Below, piece by piece: positions 1 through 12,420 of a DNA stretch of 64,000 nt; position 1 is the first letter of the stretch; each line of letters opens with the position of its first letter. The stretch is from NCBI GenBank assembly GCA_030770545.1, contig CM061098.1:12569001-12633000 (forward strand). The letters are read 5' to 3'. The position numbers and the translations under genes are program-made. Source of the DNA: Macropodus opercularis. Lineage: Eukaryota > Chordata > Actinopteri > Anabantiformes > Osphronemidae. The notes beneath the pieces were generated by a model. The model worked only from the letters and a program-made list of their open reading frames with translations. It did no database searches and was not told the origin of the DNA.

Positions 1-225
1 TGTTGATTCCTGCCCTGGTTAGTCGAGCGAATCTGTCTCTTGAAAGCGATTTTGCATTGTTCCAGTATCTTAAACTTTATCGGTGACATTACAACATTTA
101 ATCAGAGGACATAGCTGCAGGCTGCCCCCCCCCTAAAAAAACCCCCAAAACAAACAGCCACATACTTTCAGGGGTTGTGTATTGATTACATTTGTAATAT
201 TACAACTGCATGTTTGTTAACTTAC

Positions 226-430
226 CAAAGTCCTTGGGAAGTTGTTGTTTAGTGAGGGGACGACTGTCCTCTGAAGGGTATCCAAGACTTAAGTGCCAGC
301 GGTCCATTATATGTGCAGCACAAAACACACAGTTCATAAAAGCTTCCGTGTTCGCCTTTGTTAACACCTGAGCAGGGATCTGAAGCTCTTCCCTAATGGA
401 AGCAGCCTTACTGTGTTGTTTTGAATAAAT
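226..430 (-). CDS. Candidate internal coding exon, unidentified protein
   Basis: On the minus strand an open frame of 68 codons lies between a plausible acceptor (CTACTCAG, ending at 431) and a full consensus donor (G|GTAAGT, intron starting at 225). The exon would be 205 bases, entering in phase 0 and leaving after one base of a codon. The peptide begins IYSKQHSKAASIREEL and contains two cysteines (MNCVFCAAH), a basic and helical first half and a polar end (PLTKQQLPKDF). Composition is balanced and looks like a soluble protein. Nearer acceptors ending at 411 or 393 would give shorter exons of 185 or 167 bases. The rest of the gene would lie left of the window (3' side) and at higher coordinates (5' side). 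I do not recognise the family. The splice signals and open frame are seen; that it is expressed is inferred. Confidence 0.45.
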
Positions 431-1517
431 CTGAGTAGTTTGAATCAGCAGCATCACAGACAAACACAACACTTTGAGAACTTCTCTTCCTGAGTGAATC
501 CATATTATTTGAAAGCGTTAACCTCAACACAAAAGCTTTTTTGCTGTTATAAGACATTTGTTAAATGGAAAACAATTAAGAAACACAACATGAAGTCATT
601 ACAAAACAATGGTACCTGGCAGAAACTTATTATTATGAAAGTAAGAAATCATTTATATATTTTGACCATCTTGACATTGTAGCCAATTAGGCTTCAGAAG
701 GATGTGATGTGATCTGACCCACGTGGTGTCGCCACCGCCCAGCTCAGGAACAGAGAGAAGCTTTTTCCTTTTCTTTTTTTGTGCTTCCGGACAAAACAAA
801 AATAAAAAATCTCTTTCTGCTCTAATGCCAGACTGCTCCAAAACATTTTCTGCTAATTTAAAATAAATCACCTCATCCTTTACAGTCTGTTTAATGTAGA
901 ATGGGCCAAGTAGCATGTGCAAATGTTTATATACAACCATCACATTATTTTGATCTAGTAAATACTGATTTATAGTGAATTAATTTTAATACCTCTAACT
1001 CTCATCATTTGGCAGTAGACAAATCATTATGCCTTTTTATAAAACTGTGGAAAACACACACATCTAGTGACGAGTTTCAGATCTCAGTACAGTACATGTT
1101 TAAAAAGGCTACCTTTCATTTCTCCAGACAGGTGCACATTATTATGCAATTGGTCTTTAATGAGCATGCCGTGTTTGTGGAGATCTGTCTGAGCTGCAGG
1201 CTCGTCTTCATTCATTTTAGATGAAGTGCCTGGCGATGATACATCAATATTCATGCGCTGGTGATTACTAGAAGCAGGCAGAGATGTTACTGCACTATTA
1301 TGTGCAAAGAAATGTCAAATGTAAACATGTACAATATGATTAATGATATTTAAATGACATACAATTAGATTAATGAGTTGAGCCAATGTTTCTGACCTCC
1401 AACAAAGGCACTTTTAATAATCACCCTGCAAGACGCTGGGCAGTGCTTTTTCATAATGAAGCTAGGACTGATTTAAATATTTCATATTAGATTTGGTGTT
1501 TCCATTAGAGACTATCA
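431..1517. other. Unique AT-rich sequence, no supported gene
   Basis: No repeat, RNA gene or splice-supported exon was seen. An open frame on the minus strand between about 653 and 943 contains a protein-like piece (KDEVIYFKLAENVLEQSG) but no acceptor and donor pair flanks it in frame. Confidence 0.5.
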
Positions 1518-1523
1518 TTTATT
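1518..1523 (-). terminator. Candidate polyadenylation signal AATAAA
   Basis: The plus strand reads TTTATT, giving a canonical AATAAA on the minus strand about 180 bases downstream of the stop codon of the candidate terminal exon at 1701-1844. The spacing is suitable for a short 3' UTR. The hexamer is common by chance in AT-rich DNA. Confidence 0.25.
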
Positions 1524-1700
1524 TGTTATGTTAAGGGAGGCGTGAACAAATAACTATACTAATAACCCGCATTCACAGCGGTGAGGATGAATTACCTTCT
1601 TACTATTTCCTCAGTAGATTCTAAGAGCTGAGAAATCCGGACGATACACCTGAAAATGCTAATGCAAGCAAAGATTTCCACCTAGGATTTTTGCTTTGTG

Positions 1701-1844
1701 CTACTCTAGCATCGCTTCTTGGTTGATGTGTTTGGATGTCTGATTCCCAAAGTAGCTGAGGTAGCTATTGATTTGCTGAGGATAAGAAGGATAAGAGTAT
1801 ATCTGAGTGGGACCGTGGGGAGGGAATGAATACTGCTGGAGAGG
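1701..1844 (-). CDS. Candidate 3'-terminal coding exon, unidentified
   Basis: A good minus-strand acceptor (TTAACATTCTCTCCAG) ends at 1845. It is followed by exactly 47 codons and a TAG stop at 1701-1703, in phase 0. The encoded tail is rich in Tyr, Pro, Ser and Gln (QQYSFPPHG, then YSYPSYPQQINSYLSYFGN) and ends HINQEAMLE. That composition resembles low-complexity activation or interaction tails of nuclear proteins. A tandem second acceptor lies 9 bases inside. An AATAAA follows about 180 bases downstream. Upstream exons were not found, so the gene is unidentified. It lies upstream of the exon at 226-430 on the same strand, so the two would be alternative 3' ends or separate genes. Acceptor-plus-frame combinations also arise by chance in this window. 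Confidence 0.33.
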   Translation of the reverse strand, partial: PLQQYSFPPHGPTQIYSYPSYPQQINSYLSYFGNQTSKHINQEAMLE

Positions 1845-1849
1845 CTGGA

Positions 1850-4800
1850 GAGAATGTTAACACAACTCAACAAGCACCAGTTTTGCCATGAGGAAAAATA
1901 TCAGTTTAGATTTAGAGACTTTTTATCTCCGCATTTAGGAGGAAAACTAAGAACTCGGCGCTGGGGAAGACCTCCATCCACATACAGCAGAGAGAAACAT
2001 TTACGATCTTAAACATGTCCAAAGGTTTTTGTTTGCATGAATTAGAACAAGAGACGTCTGTCAAACTACTGGAAAACCCCTTTACAAAATCAAAGTGATC
2101 ACTGTTTGTTGGCTCTGTGTTTAATTGCCTATCATGACTCATGAGAACAGCTGCATATTTGACAAATACGATCCTCCGTGTGTCTTGTTGTACAATATGA
2201 TGACATCAGGTTAACGAGAGACCTGCCAACATGTCTTGCTAACTGGGAAAATCAGATCTCGTATTGTTTGGGTCTAATTCCCACCTGGGTTCTGAACAAT
2301 CTGATAGGAGCAGAATAGCACTGATGAATAGCTTTTGTTTGCTGAATTAATAGAATAACACAGTGTTGGCAGTGTCATGACGGTAAGTCATCTCCACTGA
2401 CAAAAGATGAGGGGTGAGCGTGTTTATTATTCATCAGTAGCCTTCACCGGAATAAATGAAGTGGAAAAAGATCCAAAATGTAGACCTTGACGTTATTTAC
2501 ATCTATTCGCATTAACTAGAACATATTTATTTCACCTTCCTCTACACTCTTCACTGGTTCTTTTTAATCATCATTTAGGAATAATGTTTGAGGTAGAGCC
2601 AACTAAGGACACAGTTAATCAGTGGTGGCCAAATCTGAGCACTCACCATAAATCATGACGTGTTTTTTTTTTCTCTGCTTCACATACTGTGCCAAAGATT
2701 TTGCTTTATTTTGAGAAATTGCTTTTTAATTCCACTTTTTCATCATGGTTGATAGAATAAGTTACCCAGCTCACGGAAAAGAGGTGTACTTGTTTTGTTT
2801 CCTTAGGATTGCTGTGGCCATCTGTTTGTAGATGCTGATCCGTCCAAAATGACTGAGCACGGATGAAAATGCATGTGTCAATGAGTGTATGTCAACTTTA
2901 ACAGTGTGAATAATGAGGAACACTCCTTGGTCTGATATTTATAGTCTCGTGTGTTATTCCTCTTCTAAATAGCTGTTGTTCTTGGAGGGAAAAGCTAATT
3001 GGGTTTTGGTAATTAGATGGAGAAAACCATATGATTACCTGCGGTGTAGCTGCAGGTGACAGGATTCCTGAATTTATTACAACCGCTGGAAGCTGTTAGC
3101 CTGCTGTTACTTACAGTTACTCACAACTTCTGACCCCAGTTTGCATGAATCCAATGAGGGAGGGATAGTAAAGCTTTCAGTCTTATAATAATTACCATTT
3201 TTATACGATGCACCTCATGGCCCAACCTCATAAACCGGTGAATGCTCAGATTCTGTACCGTGGGGAGCGGTTCAGTCACTGTCGTCACAACGTGGGCCAC
3301 GTACAGGACTGTAGCACTTGTGCATTTGTCCAGGTTGACACCAACAGGTAATAGTAATAATTGTAGCAATTCCCAAACCTGCATTGAATTCAGTCTGTAT
3401 TAATCAGTTCGGCTGTGGACACGGCCGCGTGTCAGCTCCAGTCACTCGTGCCTCGCGTGAACAAATGCACCCTGAAGCAGTTGTTGCAGCCTTTAACCAA
3501 AACAGTGTAAATCACATGTGAGTTGTGAGTTTTGTCCGGTGATCCTTCACAACTCTGTGAAGTAATCGGAGGGAATGTGCTTATTTTGTTGTGTTTGTTT
3601 GTTTTTGTGTGGAGGGGTGAGAGTTCAAGAAAACGTGTTGTCACCTTAATGATCCTTGTCCAGTTCATGCAAACATTACTTAAAAAGTTCAACCAATGAC
3701 CTGATCTGGGCTGAACAACTACAAGATGCTTTGACATATGGCAAAAATATAAATACAAATGCTGATAATTGATGCTGAAGCACCACAGCATTGCACAGTC
3801 GAACAACAGTAGCCATGTAGACGACAAACCACTCAGTAGATATTGAAAAGCTGAAAGCTTTCTTCTACAGTAGCTAATTGAATCAGTAAAACCCACTTTT
3901 ACGTAGATCTGTTTTACATCTGAAGTGTATGACATCAGCTTCTGGGTCCTGCATTAACGACTGAATGGCACACGCAGCTGTAGGTCGAAGCTGCTTCACG
4001 TCTGCTGTTAATTATAACCATGTTGTGAATGCTGCTTTTAAATCACATGTGTGCGCGGCGCTCAGTTATCATCTTCGATAAAAATCATTCTCGACTAAAG
4101 ATCACAGGATCACTTATGATTAAAAAAAAAAAATCAGTAAATGAATGATTTTGAGGGTCCTTGTCTACATTCGCTGCTGTGAATTGCTGCTCCTTGTATT
4201 TTTCTTGCTGATAGACAGAACAACTTGGACTGGAACGTATCCAGAGTTGCATGTCTGAAGCTGCTGGCACTTTTTTTTTTATATATATATGACTGCTGAG
4301 TGGATCTTAAAGAGCACTAACACACTGCATTCCAAATAACGAAGCACAGAATTCACAGCACATTTCTGCTGCACGTGTACGACAATGAGCAGCATAACAT
4401 TTGGTTTAGCGAGCGTCGGACAGAAGTGTGCTCCAAGCTGCTCTGTGTGCACAACTGACACTTGTTGTGCTGTGATGCATTAATGTGCAGCAGAGTCCAC
4501 TCATTGTGCCTGTGATGAGTTTTTCTGATGGATCTGTCATTCTCACCGATAATGGCCATGTTTTATTATTTCTTGCTCTATAATGTTATTGTCTAATAAT
4601 TTTCCTTTAAAGCCAGTGCTTCTGGCAGCCAACTAACACAGACGCATCATGCGCACATAGATCAGACTATTCATTTCCCCCATCTCACACAAGAAGAAGC
4701 CATAGACTATTAAACAGCTCTCTCTCAGGATCGTTACCTCTGTAACCTTGGCCACAAAATAGTGAATCAGGTGGATAAAGATTGCAGCCTCTATGATGTT

Positions 4801-5600
4801 GTTTATTTCTCCCAGAGTGCTGTGCACACACAGCATTTCTAAACTGGCAAGAGTAAATGTTGAGACCTGGGTGATTTGTGCAGGCCTGGCAGAAACATCC
4901 TCTATGGCAAAAAGGTCAAAGACGAGGAATTTTTCTTTAGGTTGGAGCGACTACGCTGTGACTAATTGGTGGATATTTTCAGACTGTGGTTGTTGGCACC
5001 CACTCTGCTTAACAGCACGAGTGATGCTGTCTGGATGTTTCCTGGTTTTAAAGACGCAGGCGGTTAGATAACGCTCCGTCTCGCTTCAGGACACTTATTC
5101 GGCTCTTTTTAGCGTGTGTCCAGCTTTCAGCGAAAATGACCCCTGACATCGAGTGCAACAATCAGCCAAACACAGGCATTAACCCGGCTCCTCTCTCCGT
5201 GTAGCTATAAAGAGTAACAGTTGTCCTTAAAAGAAAAGGGCTTTAGAGAACTGGAGCCCAGCCCGACTCCACCATGCGTGCTCGTCCATGGGCATGAGTG
5301 GAGGTCTGAAGGTTAATTGCTACCAGATGTTCATCCTCACTAGTTTGTTAATCAAGTTAAATTATCAGTCTCCTGTAGTAATGGTCCAAGCTGCAGCAGG
5401 CCCATACTGCATTCACAGAGTAAGTACAGTACAGAGTGAACTGTGCTTAGAGGTTGTCTATGTACTAATTGACGGTGATTTAGGGTTTCAGTGACAGGTG
5501 CTACGCTAGTGTACAGTGTGTAGTATGGTCCGAAAATGAACTTACATGTAACTTATGGCCGTAGTGAGGTCACTGACATTGACTTGATTAGTCTCATCTA
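1850..5600. other. Intergenic or intronic, nothing supported
   Basis: Unique sequence with no recognisable transposon. The longest open frame (minus strand, 3432-3935) has no recognisable domain and no splice or start support. A T10 run followed by five AT units lies at 4271-4290. Confidence 0.5.
4271..4290. repeat. T10 followed by (AT)5
   Basis: Ten thymines are followed directly by five AT dinucleotides. This is a simple low-complexity tract. Confidence 0.8.
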
Positions 5601-5612
5601 TCTGTAGCAGTT

Positions 5613-5860
5613 TCGCGCCGTCTCAGATGTACGACTCTCCACATTTCCCATGTCAGCGGGTTGTAGTTCAGTAAATACAACCCATGAGGTGAAGGGAACG
5701 CAGCCTAAAGCTGAAACAAAAGAGAACCAACACGAGGCTTGAGATAAAAGATCGTGAGCCCGAGGGGGACAAACCTGGGCAATCGACACGAACGGCGGCA
5801 GCCAGCCTCTGACATTGTGAGGTGCGCTCCCGCCGCTGCCATGTGTCCTCACGGCGACGC
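5613..5860. other. CpG-dense patch
   Basis: About 19 CpG dinucleotides occur in roughly 250 bases, against very few in the flanks. CpG depletion is normal in methylated vertebrate DNA, so this patch may be unmethylated regulatory DNA or a recent insertion. No TATA box, open frame with a sensible start, or splice donor defines a promoter here. Confidence 0.35.
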
Positions 5861-8857
5861 TGATTAATGATGCTGTAACTTCAGTCTAATTTTGCTTTCC
5901 AAAAATAGCAAAGCAGCCTGGTTCGATTGTTAAACTGTCTGAAGCCATTGCATGCGAAGGCCAGGGAATGTGTAAAGATGATCGCAACAGCCTGAGCCAA
6001 AAATATGTATTTAAACACCAATGTGTGAAAACAATAAAATAATAGGCAATAATTTGTTGGGCAGTAGTGTGAAGACTAGCGACAACAGCTTGTTCGGACT
6101 TTTCTGACCTTGACACACACTTTACAATACGTTTTTTTTCTCTCCTATAAACACATGTGAAGACTGAAACAGGATTCATAGCATATTGGTTTACAAAATA
6201 AATGTACCCTCACTTTTATCTACTACTATAGATCTTAAACATTTCAGCCACCACCTGTTTGCTTTTACTTTTTGAACTTGTAGTAGAAGTCATGTTAAAA
6301 TCCTTGGCTGCATTTGTTGTTCAGTCCATGTCTTGCGGTACTTTGTGTCTGCTCTCACAGTTCTCGTGCATCCAGCAACCTTAATGAATATGTAGTGGTT
6401 TCATTTGCACTTTGCCAAGAGCTTTGAGGTAAAATTAATATAATCACAGAGCTTATCTGTATCTTAGCTTGTTATTTCAAATTCATCATTCAGCTTTTTA
6501 TACTGCACTTCATCATCTTCTAAAAATGCACCAGCCCGTTTGTGTTATCTTAGTCGTCCTTCTGGTGCCTAATAGGGCGACTCTCAGCTGAGCTAAATCG
6601 GCAAGCTTCCCTTGAACTGATAAACATTGGTTAGTGCTGTTTCTGAAAGTAGGAGCAAGTAGGAGCTGGTTTCTGGGCCGGTCTGCAATAGTGTCCCATC
6701 CTTGGATGAACCATAAACACACACCCAAAGCGTACACTACTGTGTGCGATGGCGAGGAGTTGCGTCATCATCCCAAAAACAGAGAAGGATATGTGCAGGA
6801 GTAATTGGACTTCTACCAAGCTGAGAAAAACATTTCACAACTTTATTATATAGCAGCTGTTTATATGTATAGTGTGTAGTAATAAGGCCCATACAGCTGA
6901 ATTGAATGGAACACATACCCCTTTAAGTCTTATGCCTAACCTTGGTGGCTTCACCTGCCAGAAAACAGACAGCGATGGCACTTCATCAACTGAGCTGGAG
7001 AAATGGCTGCGTGCTATAAACAGGGATTTGGGGATTAACTCTTCTTTATGTGGGAAGATAAAAGACCGGCTGGATTAGAAGAGAAATGATTAATGTTGAG
7101 TTGTGCATGGACAAAGACCAATAAATATTCAATTATAATCCTCCAGTCTATAATCTAGATGACAAACACACAAACTCAACTTGGGCGGAGGTAGAAGAGG
7201 AGGGGAAACCTTAAATCCAAATCGAGCTGTGTTGGAGCTGTAGTACTACTGTGGTTGCTATATACATTACATTATATTATCAAATATGAATTATAAGCTT
7301 CATTGTGGGCTTTTTTACAAATAAAGGTCAGTTTAGCTGTTGGTCCAGAGGCATTTAATGGTTGTTTTAGTTTGTAGACAGTGACCAAGACTGACTTAAA
7401 TGTTCAATAATTGACATTTTCCCAGTGAAAACGACTGTTATCTTACTCTAATGTTCAATTTCATGAAGGTGTCTTTCATGATGCCATAACGCTGAATTTA
7501 AAGGACGTTGTGTGATCTAGGAGTTCAACTCGATGACTGATCATGATAGTCTGTAGAGTATTGGATATGACGGAAGAGAGTGGACATCTTTCATTTTGCA
7601 GTTCCTCCCACCTGACGATCATTACTTGACAAAGTCACTTAAAAGCTGCTTCCTTCTGTAAATGAATCCAGCATATTACCCTCAAGCTTAAAAAACACAT
7701 GTGCAGTAATTCATCATATCGTTTGAAGTTAGACAGCAACAAATACATTATACCATGAAAGGCAGTCAGCTGCCAGTGGGACGGTGAGTCCTTGTCACCG
7801 GATGTAAAGTAGCATCAACGGAGTGAGAGAAAACAGAACGGTGGAAGCGGGAAAGGCGACTAAAGCACAGGCAGTGATTTTAACACACTCATGAAGCGCA
7901 GTCATCATGAGGTGAGTCATGCGGTCACATGTAATCTGGCTAATGAGGAAGCGTGTGAAGAGGAATATTCTGCGAACCAGCCAAGCTGAGCTGGCATGTT
8001 GGTAAATTAGGATGTAAACTCTTCCAGTACGGTCATTAGAAGAGCATGAGTGACATTTAACTGGCAGCAGAGCGAAACCGGCTTTAGTGAATAAATACCC
8101 TGGTCAGTGTATAAATGATGACTTGGTTGATTCAAAGAAGATCAAGTTATTAAATAAAAAGCACTGGGACAAAAGCGGGTTATTATCTCATCTCATCATG
8201 TTGCCCTACACTTTCCAGGGGTGAAGTACTGTACTTCTATCGTGAAAGTGTGGCATTGATGAAGAGATATTTTGTTCTTATCGTCCAAGATTTATCCTGA
8301 GCTATTTGGCCAAGACAAAGTAAGCCAAGCTCATCCTCTGAATACCAAAGAGGAGGGTAAAGTGGGGATAGATCAGACCACACAGACCAATTAGTGAGAT
8401 GGAGAAAGAGAGGCAGTGAAAGTCTCCAAAGACGCTTTAGAGGGGTGTCCATGGCTCCTCCTGCTTCCAAATTGGAAGTAATGTGTAGGAGATGGTCCAA
8501 GACATGTTCATAGATGTTAAGGCTATGGACCCCTGCTGCTACAAAACAATCCCTTGCTGAGGTAGATTAGATTTCATTGGAGAATTGAATATCAGACTGG
8601 CTTTGTGTTTGCTTTTGTGTTTATCTCCCTGCCTCCCTGCTTCTTATTGCGATGCACGAGTTGACCCCGGTGACATCATAACAGAAGCAAAATAAAGCTT
8701 TGGTTGTCCTGAGGTTGGGAGTACGTCTACAAAACAAAGCTACATTCTGCATCAGAGCCATTCTAATGAGGCTGAATCATGCTGCAAACATTCCTTCTTC
8801 CCTTGGTCTGTTTCTGCGCAATTAAAATAATCTTCAGGAAAAACCACGGCGGAGTCG

Positions 8858-8860
<3 letters not shown>
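5861..8860. other. Intergenic or intronic, nothing supported
   Basis: Unique sequence. A 68-codon frame ending at 7078 contains a helical-looking piece (ELEKWLRAINRDLG), but no donor follows it. A protein-like stretch on its own is not enough to call an exon. Confidence 0.45.

Positions 8861-8896
<36 letters not shown>
8861..8896. repeat. (GT)n microsatellite ending in GCGCGC
   Basis: About fifteen GT units end in GCGCGC. The alternating purine-pyrimidine run is a typical fish dinucleotide microsatellite and is able to form Z-DNA. Confidence 0.95.
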
Positions 8897-8897
<1 letters not shown>

Positions 8898-8970
8898 GCA
8901 TATGTGCACTGGGAAATTAACCGCTGTGGGCTGTGTTCATTCACAGTCCAAAGAGACAAGAAAATCAAGC

Positions 8971-8990
8971 AATAAATAAATAAATAATAA
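8971..8990. repeat. (AATA)n short tandem repeat
   Basis: About five imperfect AATA units lie 75 bases after the GT microsatellite. Confidence 0.8.
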
Positions 8991-11290
8991 AAAATACATA
9001 ACAAAAGACGACTGCAGCTTCAGCTGTGCTTTAACTTTTCCACCTCAAAGCCAGTGACCTCGGTCCGTGCGCCGAAAGATGGGAAGCACATCAGTCGTGA
9101 CGCCCCTCATCTGTAAGTCCTCATTATCCCCGATTCACTTTAAATCTTTCCTCTCCCAGCCACCAGTGCCACTTCTGGCAGTGTTGACAAAGTCAGATTG
9201 TAGTCAGTGTGGCTGATATTAAAATACAGTGTGTAAACTGCTCTTTAGTGACCTTTAGTGTTGTCAGAGGGTGACATTTTGTCGCAATTAAACAGAAGTG
9301 GCTGACGAATGGCAGCATTCACATGACAAACGCACAAGACAAGCGAAGACAGCGAATGTGCTGTAAGTGACAGTGTATTGATATGATCTCTGTTCTATAA
9401 AGGACAGAAATACCCTGAAGGAGCACATGGGGAAAGCAGAAGGTGTTTGCAGCACAGCGGAGGGAATCTGTGCTATCGGTTGCACTGGGCGTGAAAGTGG
9501 GGGTATTTAAGAATCGCTCAGGCGTCAGGGCGTTCACCTCTAATGTCGGAGATGAGACACACTAGTCGGAGTAGTCTAGTGCCGCTAATCACAGCTAAAG
9601 AGCCCGTCCTCTTCTCACCTTGGGCTCGATGTTGTCGGCTTGACGACCCCGGCACCTTTAAATCAAGCTGCACAAGTGAACATGACATGAGACCGCTGCC
9701 GCCGCTCAAGGGCGTTTGGCTTTTACGTTTAGCTGTACACATGGAGCCTCACTGGTTGTCCTGCCGACATATAAGCCATTTATATAATGTTACTGTTACT
9801 ATTTTTCATAGTTTCATCTTGATGTTGGTTGTTTTATCCAGCCAAGAATCCAATGTGCAAAAAACTGCCGTGTTGGTTCAGACAAAGTTTAGCAGCTTGT
9901 CTTCACAGCCAAAAAGCTGAATTAGCAGATGTTTGGTAAAGTTCCTTTCAAAATAATAAAAAAAAATAAATGAAGACTCAGGCTAATGATTGTTTCTTTC
10001 ATAAATTCATCTTGTCTATAAAATGTCACGGAAAGTTCTCATCAGAATTTCAAAGACCCAAGGTAACATCTTAAAGTCATTAGATTTTGCCAAACACCCA
10101 GAACCCCGAGATATCCAGCTTTCTTTCATACCAGATTAAAAAAAATGCGTCAAATTATCAAATATGAGTCGTTTAAATTCATAAATATTTGGCGTTCTTG
10201 TAAGAAAGAAATGTTTAATAATAAATGGATTTTTGAAAAGTTGTTGGTTTATTAGTTTGTAAATCTGCAGGAAATGATGCAACGTTTTGCACATGAAGGC
10301 CGGTTGACTTACTTTGACAAGTACTGTACTGCTCAGCCTGCAGGGTTGTATAATGTGAGGAGCTGTTTTAGCTGTGAGGAAATTACCATAATGATGTCAT
10401 CAGGGTTATCTCGCACAGGGCTGGAATTTGAGCAGAAAGCCTGCATTACAAATTTAGGATGTGGACTTTGTAAGACTTGAAAGACTCTGACAAAAACACT
10501 ATTGAGTTGGATAATGGGGATTGTAGGAGCCATTGTTTTTTCTTGGGAGCTTTGCTTCGTGCAAGTTGTCCAAATCTTAATGAAAACTCAGTGGTAGATC
10601 TCTGGAGTTCCCTTTTAATTTTCTGTCAATTGAGTTGAATTTCAGGCTGAATGAAGATGCTGTTCTGACCCTTAAACTCTCTATAGAATCAAAATAAGCA
10701 ATAATCCCGAGTAGTCCGTTGAGGCACGGCTTTTATTTGCCACTGCTTCGTATGAACATCTTCAGCAGGTTTGTTTTGGATTAAGCTGTTTGCTGATGTA
10801 TTACTGTACATCGTGCTACAAACGATGCCAGTTTATCCCACATAATGTCTCCCTGAAGTAATATACACATTGTGAGAGTAGTTTGACTGTTTGTACTCTC
10901 CAGCCACAATAAAGCCCACAGTATATTGTTTTATTTTTATTTCTTTGTTTCCAGCAAGGATAACTGGAAGAAAAAAAAAAATAGAGATCTCAACTTTAAT
11001 GCACTTCAGCCCAGGCGCTGAAAGTAGGGCACTGTGAGATGTGGAATGAGAAACCCTGTGTCTTTTCTACTGTGATGAGGTGATGCGGGAGCAGGAAATA
11101 GGGGTTGCCGGTCAGCCTGACTTCTCCTCTCGCAGTAACCCCAATCCACAATATTATTACAGTTAAGGTCACAATGACCACAAACACGGGATAAGGAAAG
11201 AGAAGCGCAGACGACCAGACCAGACAGTGAGCACGAGCGAGCCAGACAGTGACAGAAATAAAAAGAGACAAAGTGAGAAGGCACATGAGT
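8991..11290. other. Intergenic or intronic, nothing supported
   Basis: No repeat or gene is supported. On the minus strand a strong acceptor (T11 then CTTCCAG, near 10962) precedes about 48 open codons. The encoded peptide is Lys/Asn-rich at its start and not protein-like. Confidence 0.45.
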
Positions 11291-11930
11291 GTGAGTGAGT
11301 GGGCTCGCGAGTGGGCTTTTCAGCTCGTCTGATAGATCTATGGCGACAAAGACTGAATGAAGAGTAATAATGTGCTCTTTTAACTAGTTTTGATGTCATT
11401 CCGTGGCTCTGAAAGCTCGGCGTACAATAGGCTGTCTCTCCTTGTCACAGCGAATATATAGCCTACCACCTACTTCCAGCCCGCCTGCCATGCTTGTTGC
11501 TCCTTGCTCCATGTCCTCGTGCAGTTTCCAATGGCAACCAGCTGAACTGAAAGAGACTTTGCAGCTGACAGTTTTTCACGAAACATAACTTTTCTCCCGT
11601 CCACCGCGTCTACCGCTGTAGATCATTGCGGAAGACGCAGCACATTTGTACGCTACGAGTTTCTGAGTGAGGATGGAGCTCTGGGAGGTGGAGGGGGGAG
11701 AACGGGTTGGGGGGGGGGGAGGGAGGCTGTTGCACATGTCTGTTGCCATGGGGATTCTGGTGCAGTGACTATGCAGTAATGCGGCTGTGGGAATGGAGGA
11801 GTTGTTTTCGCGAGGGAGGCTCCACTGAGGGGAAGAGGAAAAAAAAAGAAAAGAAAAGAAAGAAAGAGCGGAGCGTGCGTGAGCTGAAACCTCACCCACC
11901 AATTATGTGGAGGGGGCATTTATTTTAAAA
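11291..11930. other. GC-skewed low-complexity stretch with G and purine runs
   Basis: A G11 run at 11709-11719 and an A/G run at about 11838-11873 make the plus strand strongly purine-biased. Open frames on both strands here are compositional artefacts, with Pro/Ser-rich peptides on one strand and Gly/Lys/Glu-rich peptides on the other. The G-run is a possible quadruplex former. Confidence 0.6.
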
Positions 11931-11959
11931 AGAGAGTTAGAAAAGGCTTTCCTGTAGAG

Positions 11960-12420
11960 CAAGGTGCTGCCTCAGAGACCTTTGATTTTGATGACTACCT
12001 CACGGTCCAGATTAAATTAAGGGCCAGCCACCACGCGAATGCTTAGCAGAAAAATCCATTTCAATAAGGGGAAGACAATGGAGAGTTAATGGAGGCTTCA
12101 TAATTGCATGTTCCCAAGATAAACGTGTTAATCAGATACAAAGCCTGCATAGAAAACAGTAATTTACTTTTTTCAAAAGAGGAGACTGCTTGGAATATTG
12201 TCGATGTAATCACCGGCACAGACAAATTAATCTTAATTAATAATAAATAAAGTCTGTCCTTAATTTGCATATTATGAAAGTCAACATTCAGGCCATGACG
12301 ATATTGGAAAAGGTCTCGACCTTTCTGATGAACTTCACAGAACAGTATATCGTAGGCAGGGACCGACTCTGATGAAAAGATTAACGGTCGCTGGGCTGCT
12401 TGCGGCATCATTCTGTCTAG
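11960..12420. promoter_or_regulatory. Candidate conserved non-coding enhancer
   Basis: A long, repeat-free block with many homeodomain-type cores (AATTAATCTTAATTAAT at 12225-12241) and a perfect POU octamer ATTTGCAT at 12263-12270. It keeps balanced composition without indel-like low-complexity runs, unlike the GC-skewed DNA just upstream. This texture is typical of vertebrate developmental enhancers. Conservation is not measurable here, so function is inferred. Confidence 0.45.

Noticed and set aside
653..943. Minus-strand open frame with a protein-like segment
   Set aside because: No acceptor and donor pair flanks the protein-like part, and it runs into a lysine-rich A/G stretch.
2370..2392. 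Strong plus-strand donor ACG|GTAAGT
   Set aside because: All three frames immediately upstream contain stops, and no acceptor pairs with it.
3432..3935. 167-codon minus-strand frame
   Set aside because: No usable start context, no splice sites and no recognisable domain; composition is random-like.
10312..10375. Short 59-base minus-strand exon with CAG acceptor and GTAAGT donor
   Set aside because: Only one frame is open and the segment is too short to separate from chance.
10962..11000. Very strong minus-strand acceptor (T11-CTTCCAG) with 48 open codons
   Set aside because: The peptide is not protein-like. It shows that acceptor-plus-frame combinations occur by chance here, which lowers confidence in the other terminal-exon calls.
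11576..11928. Overlapping frames on both strands
   Set aside because: Produced by G-runs and A/G-runs; peptides are low-complexity.
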